This document shows positions 5,922-9,989 of a stretch of 9,989 nucleotides of DNA, piece after piece. Every line of letters begins with the position of its first letter. Positions within the stretch are counted from its first letter, which is position 1. Made by a program: the position numbers and the translations under genes. The stretch lies in NCBI GenBank assembly GCA_946539635.1, contig CAMNHS010000046.1, forward strand, positions 1-9,989, given 5' to 3'. Origin of the DNA: an uncultured Prevotellaceae bacterium (GTDB lineage Bacteria > Bacteroidota > Bacteroidia > Bacteroidales > Bacteroidaceae). The notes below the pieces were generated by a model. It saw nothing but the letters and a program-made list of their open reading frames with translations, did no database searches and was not told where the DNA came from.

Positions 5922-6950
5922 TTATCTCATTAGGAATGAGAAGCGTCCAATATTTTTCAGCGCAACACCAGCACCAATAGCAACACTATGTAGTGGATCT
6001 TCTGCAATATGGAATGGAATACCAATCTTTGCCTCAAGACGACGATCTATTCCACGCAACAAGGCGCCACCACCGCTAAGCCATATTCCATTATGTACTA
6101 TATCAGCATACAACTCAGGAGGAGTCGTCTCCAATGCAGCAAGGACAGCATTCTCAACCTTTGCCACAGTCTTATCGATACAATGTGCTATCTCCTGATA
6201 ACATACAGAAACCTCCATAGGCAGGGCTGTAATACGGTTTGGACCATGAACAACATAATCCTCCGGAGCCTCATCGCCAAGGTCTGTAAGAGCAGAACCA
6301 ACGTGAATCTTGATACGCTCTGCCATACGTTCTGACACCTTTACATTATGCTGACGAGACATATACTCCTGAATATCTGCAGTCAACTCGTCACCAGCTA
6401 CACGGATAGAGTTATTGCTTACTATGCCACCAAGAGAAATAACAGCAATCTCAGTAGAACCACCACCGATATCAACAATCATGTTACCTTCTGGGGCCTC
6501 GACATCAATGCCGATACCTACTGCTGCTGCCATTGGCTCATATATCAGATATACATCGCGTCCGTCAGCATGCTCAGCAGAATCGCGAACAGCACGCAAT
6601 TCCACTTCAGTAGAACCTGATGGCACACCAATCACCATACGCAGCGAAGGAGAAAAAATATTTCTTCCGCTATGTACCATACGGATTAAGCCACGCATCA
6701 TCATTTCGCATGCAGAGAAATCGGCAATCACGCCATCACGCAAAGGACGGACAGTTCGTATGCGATCATTTGTTTTCTCATACATGCTCTTGGCACGCTC
6801 GCCTACAGCAATCATCTGATTAGTATCACGATCTATTGCCACAACGGATGGTTGGTCAACAACAATCTTATCACCCTGCATGATGATAGTATTGGCTGTA
6901 CCAAGGTCCATAGCGACCTCCTGAACGAAGGAGAGAAATCCTAAATTCAT
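5922..6950 (-). CDS. mreB: Rod shape-determining protein MreB (bacterial actin)
   Basis: Actin-fold ATPase that polymerises on the inner face of the membrane and directs the elongation complex. 342 residues, a normal family length. Visible motifs: MNLGFLSFVQEV, the short hydrophobic N-terminus; phosphate-1 loop DLGTANT (15-21); YEPMAAAVG (137-145) with catalytic-type E138; phosphate-2 loop DIGGGSTEIAV (160-170); adenosine motif WLSGGGALLRG (290-300). The ATG at 6950 is 21 bases after the purH stop with no independent promoter visible, so it is likely transcribed from the purH promoter. A 12-base tandem duplication lies in that short gap. Identity is secure. Confidence 0.98.
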   Translation of the reverse strand: MNLGFLSFVQEVAMDLGTANTIIMQGDKIVVDQPSVVAIDRDTNQMIAVGERAKSMYEKTNDRIRTVRPLRDGVIADFSACEMMMRGLIRMVHSGRNIFSPSLRMVIGVPSGSTEVELRAVRDSAEHADGRDVYLIYEPMAAAVGIGIDVEAPEGNMIVDIGGGSTEIAVISLGGIVSNNSIRVAGDELTADIQEYMSRQHNVKVSERMAERIKIHVGSALTDLGDEAPEDYVVHGPNRITALPMEVSVCYQEIAHCIDKTVAKVENAVLAALETTPPELYADIVHNGIWLSGGGALLRGIDRRLEAKIGIPFHIAEDPLHSVAIGAGVALKNIGRFSFLMR

Positions 6951-6957
6951 AAATCCG

Positions 6958-6981
6958 AATTACTTTTTAAATTACTTTTTT
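6958..6981. repeat. 12-base tandem duplication at the purH stop codon
   Basis: AATTACTTTTTA (6958-6969) is followed at once by AATTACTTTTTT (6970-6981), 11 of 12 identical. On the coding (minus) strand it reads as AAAAAGTAATT twice. Because the unit is a multiple of three, it gives the purH frame two stops 12 bases apart (6974-6972 and 6962-6960). It fills most of the purH-mreB gap and may place the mreB ribosome-loading region. Confidence 0.75.
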
Positions 6982-7565
6982 GTTGAAACAAACCAAGCAT
7001 TTATTGCTGTATCATAGTGACTAGAAACGCCAAAGGCACGAGTAGCGAACATACGACGCTCCTCAATAGATGTCTGGGCTCCCTGCTTGTTAAGAATATC
7101 AAGCAATACTCCATACTCCGCCTTAGAAGGCACGATTACAACATCCTTGAAGTTCTTTGCTCCGGCACGAATCAAAGAAATACCACCTATATCAATCTTT
7201 TCAATGATATCTGCTTCTGAAGCGCCACTTGCTACTGTCTGCTCAAATGGATAGAGGTCAACAATAACAAGGTCTATCTCAGGAATCTCATACTGAGACA
7301 TCTGCTGCTGATCTCCTTCGTTATCCCTACGGCCCAAGATACCGCCAAAAATCTTTGGATGGAGTGTCTTCACACGACCACCAAGGATACTTGGATATGT
7401 TGTCACATCTTCTACTGCCTGACACTCGTAGCCAAGTGATTCTATAAACTTTTGAGTGCCGCCGGTTGACAGGAATTTCACACCTTCAGCATTCAACTTT
7501 TTCAACAATTCGTCAAGTCCATCTTTATGGAAGACGCTAACTAGCGCAGTCTTTATTCTTTTCAT
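6972..7565 (-). CDS. purH: IMP cyclohydrolase, stand-alone PurH N-terminal domain (no AICAR transformylase domain)
   Basis: Closes the ring of FAICAR to give IMP, the last step of purine synthesis; cytoplasmic. The 197 residues cover the whole MGS-like cyclohydrolase domain: STGGT (33-37), GGRVKTLHPKIFGGIL (62-77), VDLYPF (102-107), IDIGG (124-128), RAGAKN (133-138), and the domain end FGVSSHYDTAINAWF. Residues matching the catalytic set in vertebrate ATIC are present: K66, Y105, D125 and K137. Bifunctional PurH is about 510-530 residues; here the frame stops at the domain linker and mreB follows after 21 bases, so the transformylase half is not encoded nearby in any frame. That half must be a separate gene elsewhere if the pathway is complete. 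The tidy end at a domain boundary argues against random decay, although the duplicated stop region is odd. It heads the mre operon and has its own promoter. Confidence 0.9.
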   Translation of the reverse strand: MKRIKTALVSVFHKDGLDELLKKLNAEGVKFLSTGGTQKFIESLGYECQAVEDVTTYPSILGGRVKTLHPKIFGGILGRRDNEGDQQQMSQYEIPEIDLVIVDLYPFEQTVASGASEADIIEKIDIGGISLIRAGAKNFKDVVIVPSKAEYGVLLDILNKQGAQTSIEERRMFATRAFGVSSHYDTAINAWFVSTKK

Positions 7566-7584
7566 AATAATACACTTTTGAGTG

Positions 7585-7617
7585 CAAAGTTACAAAAAAT
7601 TTATAATAAATACCAAA
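7585..7617 (-). promoter_or_regulatory. Bacteroidetes-type promoter for the purH-mre operon
   Basis: On the minus strand, TTTG (7617-7614) is followed after 21 bases by TAACTTTG (7592-7585), matching -33 TTTG and -7 TAnnTTTG. It lies about 20 bases before the purH ATG. The early transcript contains CACTCAAAAGTG (7584-7573), which could form a 4-bp hairpin; too small to call regulatory. Confidence 0.65.
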
Positions 7618-7635
7618 TAAATGAACTTTTTTTTG

Positions 7636-7643
7636 TACTTTTG
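7636..7643 (+). promoter_or_regulatory. Bacteroidetes-type -7 box for the tRNA nucleotidyltransferase gene
   Basis: TACTTTTG at 7636-7643 matches TAnnTTTG and lies 34 bases before the ATG at 7678. No TTTG is present at the expected -33 position; T-rich sequence directly precedes the box. AAAAAGGATAG just before the ATG could serve as a weak ribosome-binding site. Confidence 0.55.
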
Positions 7644-7677
7644 CAGAGATTTCTACAGGTTTAAAGAAAAAGGATAG

Positions 7678-9135
7678 ATGAAAGTCAAAAATTATAGCGA
7701 CGACGAATTAGCTCAAATACTTGATAACGACATCTTTCACCTCATCTCGAATGTGGCGGATGATATGCAGTTGGAATGCTATCTCGTTGGAGGGTATGTA
7801 AGGGATATTTTCCTCGACCAACCTTCTGACGACATCGACTGTGTCGTTGTGGGTAGCGGCATTAAAATTGCTACAGAACTCAAGAAACGATTGGGCAGGA
7901 AAGCTTATCTATCTGTATTCAAAAATTTCGGAACAGCACAGGTAAAGGTGATGTCTTCCGGCAATCGTCCACCAGTGGAGATAGAATTTGTCGGTGCTCG
8001 AAAGGAAAGTTACCAGAGGGATTCCAGAAAACCTATTGTGGAAGACGGATCTTTGGAGGATGACCAAAATCGTCGTGACTTCACTATCAACGCTATGGCG
8101 ATATGCCTTAACAAGGATAGGTTTGGAGAGTTAGTAGATCCTTTTGGCGGGCTTGACGATTTATGGGATGGAATAATCCGCACGCCACTCGACCCTGATA
8201 TCACTTTTTCTGATGACCCTCTTCGCATGTTGCGATGCATCCGCTTTGCTACCCGCTTCAACTTCCTTATCGAGGATGAGACATTCCAGGCTCTCGAACG
8301 CAACACGGAGCGCCTAAAGATTATCTCTAAGGAGCGTATCAGCGAAGAGTTGAATAAGATTCTCATGACAAAGACTCCTTCACGAGGCTTTGTTGACTTG
8401 CAACGTTCCGGCCTTCTGGAATATATTCTTCCGGAGTTGGCTGCTATGGACAGTGTGGAGGAACGTAATGGGAAAAAGCATAAGAACAATTTCTATCATA
8501 CCCTTGAGGTGCTCGACAATGTTGCTAAGGCTGACGCCCCGTTGTGGTTAAGGTGGGCTGCTCTCCTTCACGATATCGGAAAACCAAAGAGCAAGCGCTG
8601 GGATAACATTGCCGGATGGACATTCCACTCCCATAACTTTATCGGAGCAAAAATGGTGCCGGGCATTTTCAACAGATTAAAGCTTCCTCAGGATACAAAG
8701 ATGAAGTATGTGCAGAAACTTGTGGAATTGCACATGCGTCCTATCAACATTGCAGATGACGAGGTAACAGACAGTGCTGTGCGCCGACTTATAAATGATG
8801 CCGGAGATGATATCGATGACCTCATGATACTTTGTGAGGCGGATATCACCTCAAAGAATGAAGTGCGCAAGGCGAAATTCCGCGACAACTACCAGATGGT
8901 AAGGGAAAAGATTGAAGACCTTAAGGAGCGCGATTTCAAACGCCTGCTGCAACCAGTTATTGATGGCAATGAGATAATGGAGATGTTCCACTTGAAGCCA
9001 TCAAAAGAAGTAGGCATCCTTAAGGCTTACCTTAAAGATGCCGTACTTGATGGTATTGTTGCCAATGAGCGTGAACCACTCATGCAGTTGCTTACTGCGA
9101 AGGCAACAGAAATGGGATTAGTTGCAGCAAGCTAA
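7678..9135 (+). CDS. cca: tRNA nucleotidyltransferase with HD domain (class II CCA-adding enzyme family)
   Basis: Adds or repairs the 3' CCA of tRNAs from CTP and ATP without a template. 485 residues. The nucleotidyltransferase head has YLVGGYVRDIFLDQPSDDID (35-54), with the catalytic carboxylates D52 and D54, then RRDFTINAMA (132-141), DPLRMLRCIRFATRF (180-194) and the neck motif ERISEELNKIL (219-229). An HD domain follows from about 270: H274 (FYHTLEVLD), H298-D299 (LLHDIGKPK) and H317, which could give phosphatase or phosphodiesterase activity as in E. coli Cca. A C-terminal helical segment ends with GLVAAS. In some bacteria related enzymes add only A or only CC, or act as poly(A) polymerase; sequence alone does not exclude these. 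It is divergent from purH, and its last 18 bases overlap the end of the convergent aldolase gene. Confidence 0.93.
   Translation: MKVKNYSDDELAQILDNDIFHLISNVADDMQLECYLVGGYVRDIFLDQPSDDIDCVVVGSGIKIATELKKRLGRKAYLSVFKNFGTAQVKVMSSGNRPPVEIEFVGARKESYQRDSRKPIVEDGSLEDDQNRRDFTINAMAICLNKDRFGELVDPFGGLDDLWDGIIRTPLDPDITFSDDPLRMLRCIRFATRFNFLIEDETFQALERNTERLKIISKERISEELNKILMTKTPSRGFVDLQRSGLLEYILPELAAMDSVEERNGKKHKNNFYHTLEVLDNVAKADAPLWLRWAALLHDIGKPKSKRWDNIAGWTFHSHNFIGAKMVPGIFNRLKLPQDTKMKYVQKLVELHMRPINIADDEVTDSAVRRLINDAGDDIDDLMILCEADITSKNEVRKAKFRDNYQMVREKIEDLKERDFKRLLQPVIDGNEIMEMFHLKPSKEVGILKAYLKDAVLDGIVANEREPLMQLLTAKATEMGLVAAS
9118..9135. other. 18-base tail-to-tail coding overlap that is nearly palindromic
   Basis: The last six codons of cca (including stop, plus strand) and the last six of fba (minus strand) are the same DNA. 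The 18 bases are self-complementary: TTAG 9118-9121 pairs with CTAA 9132-9135, and TTG 9122-9124 pairs with CAA 9128-9130, leaving a bulged G9131 and a 3-base loop. Each gene's stop codon is thus part of the palindrome. No long T-run follows on either strand, so a standard bidirectional terminator is not evident. Confidence 0.75.
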
Positions 9136-9989
9136 CTTATTGTTAGAACCGAGCACATTCACAATCTTGTGGATGTACATCTTCTTCATGTTCTCACGAG
9201 CTGGCTTCAGATACTGACGTGGATCGAAGTCTCCAGGATGCTCAGCCAGGTGCTGACGGATAGCAGCTGTCATAGCGAGACGTGAGTCAGAGTCGATGTT
9301 AATCTTACATACAGCAGACTTAGAAGCCTCACGGAGCTGCTCCTCAGGAATACCGATAGCTGCCTCGAGGTGACCACCAAACTTGTTGATTGTATTAACC
9401 TCTTCCATTGGAACTGAAGAAGAACCATGAAGAACGATTGGGAATCCAGGCAACTTCTTCTCGATCTCGTGAAGGATGTCGAATGCCAATGGTGGTGGAA
9501 CGAGGACACCGTTTACGAGTGTGCACTGCTCTGGAGTGAACTTGTGAGCACCGTGTGAAGTACCGATAGAGATAGCGAGAGAGTCGCAACCTGTACGTGT
9601 AGCGAAGTCGATAACCTCCTCAGGCTTTGTATAGTGAGACTCAGCAGAAGCAACCTCATCCTCAACACCAGCGAGGACACCGAGCTCACACTCTACTGTA
9701 ACGTCATACTTATGAGCATACTCTACAACCTGACGAGAAATCTTGATATTCTCCTCGTAAGGCAGTGAAGAACCATCGAACATAACACTTGAGAAGCCCA
9801 TGTCGATACAATCCTTACAGAGCTCGAAGCTGTCACCGTGATCGAGGTGAAGAACGATTTCTGGCTTTTCGCAACCAAGTTCCTTTGCATAAGCAACAGC
9901 ACCTTCTGCCATGTAGCGGAGGATTGTAGCGTTTGCATAGTTACGAGCACCCTTTGAAACCTGCATGATAACAGGTGACTTTGTCTCTA
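9118..9989 (-). CDS. fba: Class II fructose-bisphosphate aldolase (5' end cut by window edge)
   Basis: Zinc-dependent aldolase that interconverts fructose 1,6-bisphosphate with glyceraldehyde 3-phosphate and dihydroxyacetone phosphate; central glycolysis and gluconeogenesis. 289 residues are visible, in frame to the right edge. The methionine at 9966 is internal: the frame continues upstream as ETKSPVI before MQVSKGARNY, as in full-length relatives, so some 40-50 N-terminal residues should lie outside. Counting from that methionine: LHLDHGDS (39-46) with catalytic D42 and zinc H43, VECELG (91-96) with E94, GTSHGAHKF (135-143) with a zinc histidine, LHGSSS (179-184) with H180, and phosphate-binding KINIDSDSR (221-229). 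The C-terminus (LGSNNKLACCN) overlaps the convergent cca gene by 18 bases. Identity is secure. Confidence 0.97.
   Translation of the reverse strand, partial: ETKSPVIMQVSKGARNYANATILRYMAEGAVAYAKELGCEKPEIVLHLDHGDSFELCKDCIDMGFSSVMFDGSSLPYEENIKISRQVVEYAHKYDVTVECELGVLAGVEDEVASAESHYTKPEEVIDFATRTGCDSLAISIGTSHGAHKFTPEQCTLVNGVLVPPPLAFDILHEIEKKLPGFPIVLHGSSSVPMEEVNTINKFGGHLEAAIGIPEEQLREASKSAVCKINIDSDSRLAMTAAIRQHLAEHPGDFDPRQYLKPARENMKKMYIHKIVNVLGSNNKLACCN

Noticed and set aside
5884..6819. Several plus-strand open frames of 90-134 codons opposite mreB, and similar ones opposite mrdA and cca
   Set aside because: They are antisense shadows of well-identified genes, with no domain, start signal or promoter.
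6972..6985. Programmed frameshift at the A-run near the purH stop to reach a second domain
   Set aside because: A shift adds only a few codons before another stop, and mreB begins 21 bases downstream, so no transformylase domain is available in any frame.
9964..9966. ATG at 9966 as the start of the aldolase
   Set aside because: The frame continues to the window edge with conserved aldolase residues (ETKSPVI), so this methionine is internal.
1..9989. A hidden defence, mobile or secretion system, CRISPR array, tRNA or riboswitch
   Set aside because: Nearly all sequence is covered by identified core genes, the four non-coding gaps of more than 100 bases (579-732, 1877-1987, 7566-7677, and no others) are short and described above, and none holds repeats with spacers, cloverleaf structures or known aptamer signatures that I can recognise.

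Overview
The window looks like a core chromosomal region of a Bacteroidales bacterium, most likely Prevotella/Segatella-like. The main reasons are: promoters of the Bacteroidetes type (the -7 box TAnnTTTG appears upstream of all four divergently transcribed genes), AT-rich starts without strong Shine-Dalgarno sequences, a purH-mreB-mreC-mreD-mrdA gene order known from this order, and protein sequences such as the Bacteroidetes-style MreC N-terminus. I found no phage, transposase, CRISPR, toxin-antitoxin or RNA gene. Almost every base is accounted for by housekeeping genes, and I do not see a hidden new multi-gene system.

Layout from left to right. (1) Positions 1-578, minus: a cytoplasmic FklB-like FKBP prolyl isomerase, cut by the left edge. 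(2) 579-732: a divergent promoter region with two short tandem repeats. (3) 733-1876, plus: a two-gene unit, a zinc-ligand-poor sirtuin (cobB-like) and type II dehydroquinase (aroQ). (4) 1877-1987: a GC-rich, foldable element bounded by two copies of ATGAGGAAT exactly 100 bases apart, probably a short dispersed repeat; it touches the stop codon of the next gene. (5) 7565 down to 1988, minus: one tightly packed operon, purH (IMP cyclohydrolase domain only), mreB, mreC, mreD, mrdA (PBP2) and an O-methyltransferase. (6) 7566-7677: a second divergent promoter region. (7) 7678-9135, plus: an HD-domain tRNA nucleotidyltransferase. (8) 9118-9989, minus: class II fructose-bisphosphate aldolase, cut by the right edge and overlapping the tRNA nucleotidyltransferase gene tail to tail by 18 bases.

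The large minus-strand operon encodes the rod-shape elongation machinery: cytoskeletal MreB, the membrane/periplasmic MreC-MreD pair, and the transpeptidase PBP2. The usual partner glycosyltransferase gene rodA is not in the window; the slot after mrdA holds a methyltransferase gene instead. Purine synthesis (purH) heads the operon.

Points that deserve a second look: the one-domain PurH that ends in a 12-base tandem duplication carrying two in-frame stops; the absent rodA; the UUG start of mreC; the structured repeat at 1880-1988; the palindromic 18-base coding overlap at 9118-9135; and departures from the textbook pattern in the sirtuin and in PBP2.
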